Below, one piece after another: positions 33,315 to 41,780 of a stretch of 64,000 nt of DNA (position 1 is the first letter of the stretch; the number at the start of each line of letters is the position of its first letter). The DNA is from Shewanella sp. MR-4 (GTDB taxonomy: Bacteria > Pseudomonadota > Gammaproteobacteria > Enterobacterales > Shewanellaceae): the NCBI RefSeq assembly GCF_000014685.1, contig NC_008321.1:124001-188000 (forward strand). Direction: 5' to 3'. Position numbers and translations under genes: made by a program. The notes beneath the pieces are model-generated. The model ran no database searches. It was not told the origin of the DNA and saw nothing but the letters and a program-made list of their open reading frames with translations.

Positions 33315-33437
33315 GGGATGCTCCATCGGAAGCGTTAGCAATTTACGAAGTAAGCATGAAGTTAGTAACTATGCATGTAGCTTCGCTAGGGGTCTTGGCT
33401 GCTTGTGAAAACATTAGCAAGGAAGATAGGATGAGCT
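33315..33437 (-). repeat. Right copy of the diverged inverted repeat
   Basis: Read on the minus strand it begins GCTCATCCTATC, continues GTTTTCACAAGCAGCCAAGAC, and ends AAATTGCTAACGCTTCCGATGGAG, in the same order as the left copy at 32106-32205. The central ~40 bp differ. Confidence 0.5.
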
Positions 33438-33457
33438 TAAAGCCCGCCTCACACTAT

Positions 33458-33481
33458 TAGAGTACGATTTAGTACTCTAAG
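33458..33481. repeat. Perfect 9-bp inverted repeat downstream of the LysR gene
   Basis: TTAGAGTAC and GTACTCTAA flank a 6-nt spacer. It lies about 50 bp after the LysR gene stop. No T tract follows on the minus strand, so it is only a weak terminator candidate. A second small stem ACTGCC / GGCAGT is at 33503-33518. Confidence 0.5.
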
Positions 33482-33531
33482 TTAATCTCTTCCATGGAAC
33501 TGCCAATAGGCAGTATCGACACCGCTGCTCC

Positions 33532-34383
33532 TTATGTATTTAAGGTTGCTTGTAGCCAGTCAATAAAGTGTGCGTTATGCCGATTGCTTAGTAGGGCTTT
33601 ATTGGGGATGTAATAGCAAAGCGCTGATTTTACAGCGTTAGGGTTAACGGCTTGCAATATCCCAGCCTGTACATATTGTTGGGTGAGCGTGGTAGAGCTA
33701 AATACCCAAGCTTGCCCTGCGAGCGCCTGCTGAATACCAAACAACTCCTGATCATAATATTTGATATCCAATCTAGAGTCTTGCAAGCCTTGCTGTGCCA
33801 ACCAGTCCGTTAGCGGCGGTGGTGGTAAGTTATTATTTTTCCACCTTGTTGTGTATATGGTCAGAGGTTTAGGACCTGCTGGCAATGATGCAGCCGCTGG
33901 TGTAGCAAACATATTAAAGAACTCTGTTTTTAATACATCATCAGGATGTTGATGGCGCAGATCCCCAAAGCGCAGCGGCAGTGTAAAGGCATCATGCTGC
34001 ATATCTTCGCCTGTCGCGACTTCAACTTGGGTTTGTGGGTAAGTCGCGTAAAACTGTTGTAGTGCGGGTATCAGTACCAATGCTGCAAGTGACGATGTGG
34101 TGGCGACCTTAATATGGCGTCCAGTACTCGCGATATCGTCCAAGGTTTGATTTATGGCCTGAAATCCTTGAGTGGTCACGGTGGATAAACGCTCACCAGC
34201 CGGCGTTAAACTAATGCGTCTGGCTTGGCGTTGAAAGAGCGCGACATCCAAGCGCTGTTCTAGATTGTTGATATGGTGCGATATTGCGGTCGGTGATAGT
34301 GATAACTCTAGCGCTGCCAATTTAAAGCTGCCGAGTCTGGCTGCTGCTTCAAATGCTTTTAACGCTTGTAATGAAACCTGCAT
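33532..34383 (-). CDS. LysR-family transcriptional regulator
   Basis: A 283-residue regulator. The N-terminal helix-turn-helix (LQALKAFEAAARLGSFKLAALELSLSPTAISHHINNLEQRLDVALFQR) is of the GcvA-like LysR subgroup. An effector-binding domain follows (VATTSSLAALVLIPALQQFYATYPQTQVEV). The ATG at 34383 is chosen because AAGGCGG lies six bases ahead; the ATG two codons upstream is too close to this box. It is divergent from the azoreductase gene, with a shared 134-bp promoter region, so it probably regulates that gene and the deaminase; the inducer is unknown. Confidence 0.8.
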   Translation of the reverse strand: MQVSLQALKAFEAAARLGSFKLAALELSLSPTAISHHINNLEQRLDVALFQRQARRISLTPAGERLSTVTTQGFQAINQTLDDIASTGRHIKVATTSSLAALVLIPALQQFYATYPQTQVEVATGEDMQHDAFTLPLRFGDLRHQHPDDVLKTEFFNMFATPAAASLPAGPKPLTIYTTRWKNNNLPPPPLTDWLAQQGLQDSRLDIKYYDQELFGIQQALAGQAWVFSSTTLTQQYVQAGILQAVNPNAVKSALCYYIPNKALLSNRHNAHFIDWLQATLNT

Positions 34384-34517
34384 AGTCATCCGCCTTCGAT
34401 AAGTATTAGGTGAAAATAGATGAGTTTGGCTCATCTGTAAATGCGTTTTAGTCGTTTGTCTGTCACTCGCTGAAAAACCACAATAGCTGGGTATTTTCAG
34501 CTAAAGAGAGATTCAAG

Positions 34518-35207
34518 ATGACACATATTCTTCATATAGATTCAAGCGTTAGAGCTGTGTTAAACGATAATCCAGCTCATAACTCTATTTCTAAACAATT
34601 GGCAGAACGGTTTATTGCTAGTTTTAAAACTCACTGTGCTACAGCTGAGTATACTTACCGTGATGTCGGGATGAATCCACCAGATTTTATCAACCAACAG
34701 TGGATTGGTGCGGTGTTCACGCCGGAGGCTAAACGCTCTGCGGCGCAGCGGCAGCAATTGGCATTATCGGATCAATTGATTGCGGAGGTGTCAGCGGCCG
34801 ATCTGATTGTGATTTCTGCACCTATGTACAACTACGGTATGCCTGCTCAGCTAAAAGCTTGGTTTGATCAGATTGTAAGGATTAACAAGACCTTCGATTT
34901 TGACTTGAACCGTGGCGATACCCCTCTAGCGCCATTACTGTCAGGCAAAACCTTAGTGATTCTGACGTCCTGCGGTGAGTTCGGCTTTGAGGAGGGTGGC
35001 GTAAACGAACGGCATGGGCATTTGGTGCCGCATCTACGTACCCTAAGTAAGTATTTGGGTGTTGAGCAGATTTTTGAAGTCGCCTCTGAATATCAAGAGT
35101 TTGCCGATAATCGACATCAGCAATCGTTACAACAGGCTCTGGCAAAGTCCGCTGCCATGGGGTTACAACTAGCACAACACTACGCAGGGAAAACGACTGA
35201 TGTGTAA
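34518..35207 (+). CDS. azoR: FMN-dependent NADH-azoreductase (AzoR/AcpD family)
   Basis: A 229-residue flavodoxin-fold oxidoreductase. It shows the FMN-binding opening HILHIDSSVRAVLNDNPAHNSISKQLAERF, the SAPMYNYGMPAQLKAWFDQIVR motif for the flavin ring, and LTSCGEFGFEEGG. The family reduces quinones and azo dyes with NADH. Length is somewhat over E. coli AzoR (about 200). AAGAGAGATTCAAG precedes the ATG. It is divergent from a LysR regulator and overlaps the deaminase gene by eight bases. Confidence 0.82.
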   Translation: MTHILHIDSSVRAVLNDNPAHNSISKQLAERFIASFKTHCATAEYTYRDVGMNPPDFINQQWIGAVFTPEAKRSAAQRQQLALSDQLIAEVSAADLIVISAPMYNYGMPAQLKAWFDQIVRINKTFDFDLNRGDTPLAPLLSGKTLVILTSCGEFGFEEGGVNERHGHLVPHLRTLSKYLGVEQIFEVASEYQEFADNRHQQSLQQALAKSAAMGLQLAQHYAGKTTDV

Positions 35208-35673
35208 TCACTTTTTACCTGCGGTGAACCACACCTTGGCGTTGGCGCAAAAGGAAGTCGAAGGTACAGGCCTGCCGTTTTCGGCTGTGATTGTGGATGA
35301 GTCTGGGCGGATTGTGGCTGAAGGGGTGAATCGGGTACAGGCGCTGCATGATTGTACCGCCCATGCTGAAATCCAAGCGATACGAAAGGCGACTCTGCTA
35401 CTTAAACAAGTCAGCTTGGAGGGCATGACATTAATTGCTTCTGGTGAGCCCTGTGGATTTTGTTATATGGCGATACAACTGGCCAAAATCAGTCGGGTCA
35501 TCGTCTTAGTCGATCGCCACGAAGCTTGCCAATATGGCTTTGATTATCGTTGGACCTATCAGCTATTGCAGGAGTCGAAATTGCAAATTGAGATCAGTAA
35601 ATGGCCGCAGTTGAATCATCGGCTTCAGCCATTTCGCCAAAGTTCTATTGGGTTAGCCTCAATCGGCATGTAG
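35200..35673 (+). CDS. Zinc-dependent nucleoside/guanine deaminase family protein
   Basis: A 157-residue protein of the cytidine/deoxycytidylate deaminase superfamily. The zinc-binding and catalytic motifs are CTAHAEIQAIRKA (His and Glu) and SGEPCGFCYMAIQLAKI (PCxxC). This arrangement fits the guanine deaminase/TadA-like branch rather than CDA. The substrate is not determined by the sequence. Its start overlaps the end of azoR by eight bases, so it is translated from the same message and probably shares LysR control. It converges on the next gene with a 15-base overlap. Confidence 0.75.
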   Translation: MCNHFLPAVNHTLALAQKEVEGTGLPFSAVIVDESGRIVAEGVNRVQALHDCTAHAEIQAIRKATLLLKQVSLEGMTLIASGEPCGFCYMAIQLAKISRVIVLVDRHEACQYGFDYRWTYQLLQESKLQIEISKWPQLNHRLQPFRQSSIGLASIGM

Positions 35674-36162
35674 GTCAGTGGTATGGTTTGCGGCAGCATG
35701 ACTTGCCGCATTCACTAAGGCTTTAAAACGAAGGTCGCTTTTGCACAAAGGTGTGAGTGCTTCGGCTTTATTGAGATACTCCAGCGTGGTGCGAATAGCG
35801 TCTTGATGATGGCTACATTCCCTAAAAATACGCTTTGCAATCAACAGATTTAGCTGCTGCTGGCTCAATGCGGCATTCTCATGCTGCATTTGTATAATAG
35901 CCTCCTCTAGGGAAATGGGAGGTATTTCTCCTAGGTTAACGAGGAAGGTTTTGGCGACTGATCTGGCGTGTGAGAAATAGTCCGAGTGCGCATCTAAGGC
36001 GTAAATATGCTCGAAAATGTGTTTAGCTAGGGCTGTATTACCATTCTGATAAAAGGTTTCGCCATCAAAACAAATATCCCCTAGTCCTTCCATTATTTCT
36101 CTTGGGTTATCCGATTGAGAAAGCGATTCAATTTCTTGTTGGTATTCCGAAAACTGATCCAT
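35659..36162 (-). CDS. Hypothetical helical protein
   Basis: A 167-residue acidic, all-helical protein with a TPR-like feel (GNTALAKHIFEHIYALDAHSDYFSHARSVAKTF and ATLEYLNKAEALTPLCKSDLRFKALVNAASHA). No signal peptide, no named family recognised. Its 3' end overlaps the deaminase gene by 15 bases in convergent orientation. A weak AAGG box precedes its ATG. Confidence 0.5.
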   Translation of the reverse strand: MDQFSEYQQEIESLSQSDNPREIMEGLGDICFDGETFYQNGNTALAKHIFEHIYALDAHSDYFSHARSVAKTFLVNLGEIPPISLEEAIIQMQHENAALSQQQLNLLIAKRIFRECSHHQDAIRTTLEYLNKAEALTPLCKSDLRFKALVNAASHAAANHTTDLHAD

Positions 36163-36282
36163 ATTTTCGACCTTACAGGCAATACTGCGTGACTTTGTGA
36201 CTATCGAGCGGGAAGGTGAATTATCTTAACAAATTCGCGGACTGAAAGTCTGGTTATCGCAAATTTAAGTTTTATGGTCGCA

Positions 36283-36317
36283 CAAAAAAAGATGCCACTA
36301 CAAGGGGTTAGTGGCAT
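36283..36317 (-). terminator. Rho-independent terminator on the minus strand
   Basis: Stem ATGCCACTA / TAGTGGCAT with an 8-nt loop; on the minus strand it is followed by CTTTTTTTG. It lies about 135 bp after the DUF4097 lipoprotein gene and is the likely end of that transcript. Between the stop and this stem nothing else is recognisable. Confidence 0.75.
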
Positions 36318-36451
36318 AAAGTGCATAAGAATGTCCATGGAACGGTAACGCAAAAAGGGGTGGGTAGAAGACTGACATTTGGTTGGGTACTGCAACATCA
36401 GTCTCTACGCCGGGAAGTTGGTGGAGCGGTAACGCTATTGGTCTAACGGGT

Positions 36452-37228
36452 TTAGTGTTTACTAACGGGGCCATCGATTTTATCGAAGCTCACATCCCCT
36501 GAACCTGCCGAGAGAATGGTTAAGCCCTTAGTGTTCACCACATTGATATCGCCTGAGCCATCGTTGATGGTGACAGTGTTTTGCACATTGGCGACGTTGA
36601 TTTCACCTGAACCATCATCGATGGTGATGCTGCCTTTAATATCATTAACTTGGATGCCACCAGAGCCATCGACAATCGCCAGATTACCGTTGACTTGGCT
36701 GACTTCAATCGCGCCAGAACCATCGTCGATACTGACATTATTGCCACCATGGATAGCCAGTTCGCCTGAGCCATCCTTGACCTTAATATCCGCTGTCATC
36801 TTGTTGATCAAAATCGCACCTGAACCATCGTCAATGTCCAGCGCTAATCCGGCGGGCACTTGTAACTTAAGGTCGATATAGGGTGAGTAATTGCTAAAGC
36901 TGCTATGGGATTCAAAGTCGGCCTTAAGCTGGGCTTTGTTGGCCTTTTTCTCAAGGGTGAGAATGACTTTGCTATCGTCATTGATATAGATATCAGCGAC
37001 TAACTTAATTTGGATTAGGCCTTCGACACCGATAATTTCAAGGCTGCCTGCACCGGTTTCGGCGACGAGTTCCTGTAGGTCTTGAGCATCGAGGCTGAGT
37101 TCACGTTGTTGGTGATCTAAATCAGGCATGCCAGCGGCGTTCACATTGATAATGCAGCCAGTGAGTGACACGCCAACCGTAAAGAGGGCGACAAATCCGA
37201 GGGTGAATATAAAAGGGCGTAGTGACAT
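36452..37228 (-). CDS. DUF4097-type beta-solenoid lipoprotein
   Basis: A 258-residue lipoprotein. The lipobox LTGC sets Cys25 as the lipidated residue. From about residue 60 it is built of ~17-18-residue repeats with the core DDGSGxIxVxxVxG; about seven to eight are seen (for example IDDGSGAIEVSQVNGNLA, INDGSGDINVVNTKGLTI). These repeats match the DUF4097/DUF2807 beta-strand family, expected to form a right-handed parallel beta-helix at the envelope. ATG at 37228 follows AAGGAAGAAGAAA. The TGTCCGC palindrome lies 136-166 bp upstream. The function is unknown. Confidence 0.75.
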   Translation of the reverse strand: MSLRPFIFTLGFVALFTVGVSLTGCIINVNAAGMPDLDHQQRELSLDAQDLQELVAETGAGSLEIIGVEGLIQIKLVADIYINDDSKVILTLEKKANKAQLKADFESHSSFSNYSPYIDLKLQVPAGLALDIDDGSGAILINKMTADIKVKDGSGELAIHGGNNVSIDDGSGAIEVSQVNGNLAIVDGSGGIQVNDIKGSITIDDGSGEINVANVQNTVTINDGSGDINVVNTKGLTILSAGSGDVSFDKIDGPVSKH

Positions 37229-37363
37229 TTTCTTCTTCCTTGTTATCGACACTCGACGACCGACTGAGTGCTGAGCTATGAGCGATAAGCTTGATATCAG
37301 TCGAGATTGCACATCCTATGCCAATTTTAAAAAGTATTAATAATCATGCGGATAAGTTAAATG

Positions 37364-37394
37364 TGTCCGCTTGGGCGAGTGCGGACATGTCCGC
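37364..37394. promoter_or_regulatory. TGTCCGC operator with perfect 14-bp palindrome
   Basis: TGTCCGC at 37364-37370 is followed at 24-bp spacing by another at 37388-37394. Between them the inverse GCGGACA (37381-37387) abuts the second copy, giving the perfect palindrome GCGGACATGTCCGC. It sits between the divergent DUF4097 and methyltransferase genes. The same heptamer is repeated at 2833-2906, with similar 22-24-bp spacing. Confidence 0.6.
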
Positions 37395-37498
37395 TGAATG
37401 AGTGATTTTTCCCAAAGAGTGGTGAAATTAATCACTTATTCAGTTAGCGTGTGTCCAAAATTCCAGCTTGATAAAAAGCGTAACCAGAAAGGACTCAT

Positions 37499-38266
37499 AT
37501 GGATTACTTAACGACCAATAAAATCGCTTGGGATGCCCGCACTCGAGTGCACTTAACCTCTGATTTCTATGATGTTGAAGGCTTTTTGAGTGGCAACACA
37601 TCCTTAACGGAAATCGAGCTGAGTGAGCTTGCGGTGGCGGGCAAAAGTCTACTGCATCTGCAATGTCATTTTGGTTTAGATACCTTGTCGTGGGCGCGAA
37701 TGGGCGCAAAAGTGACTGGGGTCGATTTATCCGAGGTGGCGATTGCTGAGGCGCGCAAGCTGGCGCAGCAGACGGAGTTGTCCGCCGAGTTTATCTGTAG
37801 CGATGTTTACAGTGTAGCGGGCAAGGTTGAGCCGCAAGATGTTGTATTTACCTCCTATGGCGCGATTGTTTGGTTGCCGGATTTAACTCTCTGGGCGCAG
37901 ACCATTGCGGCGTGTTTAAAGCCTGGCGGACAGTTTTATATGGCCGAGTTTCATCCGGCGCAGCAGCTATTTGATGGGTATAGTTATTTTAATCGGGGTG
38001 AGCCAGATATTGAGCAGGAAGGGACCTATACCGAGAATGCCGGCGATGAGCTGCAGACCTTAATGTGCTGGTCCCATAGCTTGTCTGAGGTGATCAATGC
38101 CTTATTGCAGGCGGGTTTAGTGTTGGAGTTCTTCCACGAGTTTGCGTTTAGCCCCTATAACTGTTTAGAAGGGCTAGAGGCGCAAGCCGATGGTCGTTAT
38201 GTACTAAAACACCAAGGGCAACAGGTGCCCTTGGTGTATAGCATTAGCGCGCGTAAGCCTGCTTAA
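37499..38266 (+). CDS. Class I SAM-dependent methyltransferase
   Basis: A 255-residue methyltransferase with the SAM-binding signature (KSLLHLQCHFGLDTLSWARMGAKVTGVDLSEVAIAEA, with LQCHFGLDT as motif I) and FTSYGAIVWLPDLTLWAQTIAACLKPGGQFYMAEF. A C-terminal half with tyrosines and acidic residues is probably the substrate part. The substrate is unknown; the family includes small-molecule methyltransferases. AGAAAGGACTCAT precedes the start. The TGTCCGC site lies about 105 bp upstream, in a shared intergenic region with the DUF4097 gene. Confidence 0.75.
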   Translation: MDYLTTNKIAWDARTRVHLTSDFYDVEGFLSGNTSLTEIELSELAVAGKSLLHLQCHFGLDTLSWARMGAKVTGVDLSEVAIAEARKLAQQTELSAEFICSDVYSVAGKVEPQDVVFTSYGAIVWLPDLTLWAQTIAACLKPGGQFYMAEFHPAQQLFDGYSYFNRGEPDIEQEGTYTENAGDELQTLMCWSHSLSEVINALLQAGLVLEFFHEFAFSPYNCLEGLEAQADGRYVLKHQGQQVPLVYSISARKPA

Positions 38267-38290
38267 TCCTTGCCGTTTTTAACTGCGGGA

Positions 38291-40267
38291 TTAACGGCTA
38301 CGGTAGACTGGATACTTAAGATATTGGTTATCGTAGTAAGGGCTGCGCTCATAGAACCAGCGTAAGCGTGCCTCGGGATCGGCGGCAAACTCTGGGTTTT
38401 CCAGCGCTTTGTTAAATTCCGCCTGCAGCTTGGGATCTTCCTTAAGCATCTTGGCGGCCAGCGGCTCTACCGCGTAGTCCTCAATGTATTCGGTACGGGT
38501 AAAGATAGGGTTGAAGAAGCCCCATTGCAGTAACGAGTCCGGTGATTGTGGCTCGAGCAGTAAAATCGCCAGATCGCCTAAGGGTTGATCTGTGCTGATT
38601 TTCACTGTGCCCGCGGGCAAGGTGGTGGTCAGTTTGGCTAGTGTCGAGTCGGCCTTCACTGTGAGTCGCCCCTCGAACGCCTTGGTATTAAACACCGGAT
38701 TGCTCAAGCTATATTGCTGCAATTTAAGCTCGGTTGGCTTGCTTAAACGTGTCATCCGAACGCCGTGTAGATTTAAGCGGTCGATCACCTGTGTCCACTG
38801 GGCGGGAATATAGTAAGCACTCGGGCGAGTGACTTTGATATCGGGCACAGTTTCGGCAATCACAGGTAAATTGGGGTACAGCTTAGGCTCGCCTGTCCAA
38901 CGCACTACCTCGGTGCCGCTAATCGGGCTCTGCTCAAGTTTGTAATCTATGCCTTTAAAATCCCAGCCTTTAGCCAGTGGCGCCGATTTCCACGTTAATG
39001 TGATCAGTGGCGAGGCGCGGTATTTATCCTCTTGAATCGCACTCTTTAACTTGGTCGCTTGGTCACCCACGGTTTTCAGGGTTTGCTCTAGCATTACATA
39101 AGTGCCAAGTACGCGCTGCTTAAAGGGTTTTAAGCTGTGGTTCTCAATCAAAATGGTGGGCAGATGGCGGGCATCACCATAACCATTAGAGAAGCGTGGG
39201 CTAGGGTTCCACAGTGACATGCCTTTAGTGATATCGGTATTGTCGACGGCGAAAATCAGCGGACCAGGGATATGGCCTTGGGCGGTTAATGCCGCTTCGA
39301 CCGCTGGGCGGTAGCTATTTTCGAGCCAGCGGAAACTGGCGGGACTCAAGCCTTGGGCGAGGTTGTAGCCGAAGGTGATGTCGTACTGGTAGTCGATACC
39401 GTCGGTGACATGCACATCGATATACAGATCCGGTTGCCACACATTGATTGCCCGCAGCATATGCTGCATTTCTAAGGTGTCGGCCTTGGCGTAGTCGCGG
39501 TTTAGGTTGAGGTTATTGGCATTGGTGCGCCAACCCATATTGACTGGGCCGCGTTGATTAACGCGGTTAAATTCGCCGCTGCGCTCATGGGCATCGACGC
39601 TAAACATAGGCACAAACAGCAAGTTAGCCTTTTCGAGTAGGTCGCTCTTGTCGCCTTTGACTATATCCCGCAGCAACATCATGCCGGCGTCTTTACCGTC
39701 GATTTCGCCCGCGTGGATCCCGGCCTGCACCAGAATCGTCGGCTTAGTGTTTTGCTTTAAGCGTGCAGATTCGTTAATGCCTTCGCTGCTGGCGACATAC
39801 ATCCAAATGTCGCGCCCTTGAGGGCTCTTACCTAGGCTGACTTTCTGCAATTTGGTGGTTTCGGCCGCCAATCGGTCGAGCCAAGTAATGGTGTCGTCAT
39901 AGCTTGGGCTTTCGATGCCGTTGCTTTGCTCGAAGGGCGTCGCCCATTCGTTATCGGCGCTGAGTAACAGGGCTTCGCTGCTTCCGTGCCAAGTGATGCT
40001 TGGTGGGAGAATGGCATCATTCACAAAGGTGTTGGCGCGAGTCGGTGTCGCTGCGGCTGCGGGAGTGGCTACTGCCGCGGGTGAAGCGCTGCTGTCGGCG
40101 CTGGCGTCAACCGCGTCGGTTTTAACGGCCTCAGTGTTGGCAGCTCCAGTCGTTGTCACTTCGGGTTGCGCGACTTCGGTATTCGCGGCAACGGCAAATT
40201 GGGCGGTGAATAGTGAACCCGCCGATAAGCAGGCAATGGCGATAACGGAAGGGGAAAACAAGCGCAT
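38291..40267 (-). CDS. M14 family zinc carboxypeptidase, secreted
   Basis: A 658-residue exported protein. A signal peptide (LSAGSLFTAQFAVAAN) is followed by an Ala/Thr/Val-rich linker (about residues 28-80) and then an M14 metallocarboxypeptidase domain. GIHAGEIDGKDAG provides zinc ligands His and Glu, and LNLNRDYAKADTLEMQ and a later IDVHVTDG His fit the third ligand. The C-terminal region is beta-rich and unassigned. The domain resembles the M14 carboxypeptidase-like proteins of Shewanella. An ATG at 40267 is preferred to the GTG five codons earlier; neither has a strong ribosome binding site. Which peptides it trims is unknown. Confidence 0.75.
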   Translation of the reverse strand: MRLFSPSVIAIACLSAGSLFTAQFAVAANTEVAQPEVTTTGAANTEAVKTDAVDASADSSASPAAVATPAAAATPTRANTFVNDAILPPSITWHGSSEALLLSADNEWATPFEQSNGIESPSYDDTITWLDRLAAETTKLQKVSLGKSPQGRDIWMYVASSEGINESARLKQNTKPTILVQAGIHAGEIDGKDAGMMLLRDIVKGDKSDLLEKANLLFVPMFSVDAHERSGEFNRVNQRGPVNMGWRTNANNLNLNRDYAKADTLEMQHMLRAINVWQPDLYIDVHVTDGIDYQYDITFGYNLAQGLSPASFRWLENSYRPAVEAALTAQGHIPGPLIFAVDNTDITKGMSLWNPSPRFSNGYGDARHLPTILIENHSLKPFKQRVLGTYVMLEQTLKTVGDQATKLKSAIQEDKYRASPLITLTWKSAPLAKGWDFKGIDYKLEQSPISGTEVVRWTGEPKLYPNLPVIAETVPDIKVTRPSAYYIPAQWTQVIDRLNLHGVRMTRLSKPTELKLQQYSLSNPVFNTKAFEGRLTVKADSTLAKLTTTLPAGTVKISTDQPLGDLAILLLEPQSPDSLLQWGFFNPIFTRTEYIEDYAVEPLAAKMLKEDPKLQAEFNKALENPEFAADPEARLRWFYERSPYYDNQYLKYPVYRSR

Positions 40268-40398
40268 GAAAACAGTCCACACATCGAATTTTTATTAGGG
40301 CGGTATCTTTTCATTAAGCCCTTGCGAGTGCAAGGGCTGCCAAGGGTTTATCTTGGTTCGAGTGAGTGATTTTCGCTGCCATGCCCCGTGGTAACAGT

Positions 40399-41517
40399 CT
40401 ATGAAGGTTTGGCGGTTTTATGTAACACGGTTTGTCCGCTATAGGCGATTTCGATAATTTCGATATCGGCGTAGAGCGCTTCGACGGCAATGGCGAGTTG
40501 ATAGATAAGCCAGCCGTATCCCGTGAGGGCAAATCCCTGCGCAACTTCATTGGCTAAAGGGGCCGAATTTGGCGTTTGGGCGGCCAAGCTGAGTTGTAAT
40601 CTGTGCTGCAACTCTTGCTCTAGGGCGCTGGGCAGCGTCGGTAACGTGGCTGTTTTGCCCGCAACAAATTCACTCAGCCTGTGAAGATAAGCTGTAAGCT
40701 CGGCGGCGACACGGTTGATTTGGTGGTATGCCTCTTTGTCGGCCTCCTGCCAGCGACTCAAAGGTAATAGCTCGAGTAGGGTGATCAGCCGCACCTGTTT
40801 ATTCACTAATTCCGCCAGCAGCACTTTATGTTTTTTTAGAGTTTGGCTTTCCCACTCGAGGGAGAAAAACAGTTTCTTCTGGGTTAATACCGCCTTCATG
40901 GCCGCCTCGAGTTCGGCGCGAAAATCTAAATCATGGTTGGCGGGGGCCTGTAGATGTTGGGTAAGCACTTTGGCCATACTGTCGATGGCATTGGCGAGCT
41001 GGCTGCGCCAGTCCTGCTTGGCCTTAATCGGGAAGATAAACAGCGATACCAGAATGGCGATAACACAACCGAGCAGAATATTCGCCGTGCGCCAGAGCGC
41101 CTCTGAGGTGTCGTGGTTCGCATCGCCCACCACGATAATAATGGTGAATCCCGCCACCAAATAGGCATAGCTGTAGCGTCCCGCCGAGATAAAACAGATC
41201 AGCGTGACCCCTAAGATCAGCAGCCCCATAATCAGCCAATAACTGTCGATAGTGGCCACTAACATCACGCCATAAGCCGACCCTAAACAGGTGCCTACCG
41301 CCCGTTGCAGGGACTTTTCAATCGCGCCGCCCACCTGTGGCAGACTCATCATAATGATCACTATGGTCACCATGCTCCAAATAAAATGCGGCGGCGACCA
41401 AATGGCGTTAATGGTGACTGCAATCAGCAGGGCGAGGCCGAGTTTAAGGGCGTGAATGGCGCGGAAATGACGATAGATAAAGTCGGCAAAAGGGCTTGCA
41501 GGGGCAAATACGGACAT
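40399..41517 (-). CDS. FUSC (fusaric acid resistance) family membrane protein
   Basis: A 372-residue protein with an N-terminal half of about six membrane helices (KLGLALLIAVTINAIWSPPHFIWSMVTIVIIMMSLPQVGGAIEKSLQRAVGTCLGSAYGVML opens the family) and a cytoplasmic helical half. FUSC proteins, including E. coli YccS/AaeB relatives, are thought to export aromatic acids; no substrate is shown here. ATG at 41517 follows AAAGGAGTG; the earlier in-frame start lacks a box. Confidence 0.7.
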   Translation of the reverse strand: MSVFAPASPFADFIYRHFRAIHALKLGLALLIAVTINAIWSPPHFIWSMVTIVIIMMSLPQVGGAIEKSLQRAVGTCLGSAYGVMLVATIDSYWLIMGLLILGVTLICFISAGRYSYAYLVAGFTIIIVVGDANHDTSEALWRTANILLGCVIAILVSLFIFPIKAKQDWRSQLANAIDSMAKVLTQHLQAPANHDLDFRAELEAAMKAVLTQKKLFFSLEWESQTLKKHKVLLAELVNKQVRLITLLELLPLSRWQEADKEAYHQINRVAAELTAYLHRLSEFVAGKTATLPTLPSALEQELQHRLQLSLAAQTPNSAPLANEVAQGFALTGYGWLIYQLAIAVEALYADIEIIEIAYSGQTVLHKTAKPS

Positions 41518-41721
41518 AATGCAACACTCCTTTGGACTGATGGTAGCCAAGCCATTATCGCAGAAAGGCACTGTGTCCGTGTGGCTTGGCGGATAAAGAA
41601 ATACGAATTGCGATGCGGCGCCGTTTGAGCTTAGACCAAGGCGTCGCCAAGATCACATAAATCTGCATTAAGTGATACAAAATCAGTGGGATAAGATGCG
41701 GTATCTCGAGGACTCAGCTAT

Positions 41722-41758
41722 AAAAAAGGCTTGAATAAGTAAGCCTATTCAAGCCTTA
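41722..41758 (-). terminator. Terminator of the dicarboxylate symporter gene
   Basis: Long stem AAGGCTTGAATA / TATTCAAGCCTT, with an A-tract on the plus strand that is a T tract (TTTTTTATAG) on the minus strand. Confidence 0.85.
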
Positions 41759-41780
41759 GTATATCAATGTATTTATGCTG

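Larger units (their letters stand above)
32974..33531. other. Non-coding stretch between the orphan gene and the LysR gene
   Basis: About 560 bp. Its left half is AT-rich and should hold the orphan gene's promoter. The right half contains the right repeat copy (33315-33437) and two short palindromes (33458-33481 and 33503-33518). No credible coding sequence. Confidence 0.5.

Noticed and set aside
36201..36398. 65-codon minus-strand frame after the DUF4097 gene
   Set aside because: It contains the terminator stem and has no start signal or similarity.
40715..41164. 149-codon plus-strand frame opposite the FUSC gene
   Set aside because: Antisense shadow in GC-rich coding DNA.
41574..41580. 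Single TGTCCGT upstream of the FUSC gene
   Set aside because: Only one copy, without the 22-24-bp partner seen at the other two sites.
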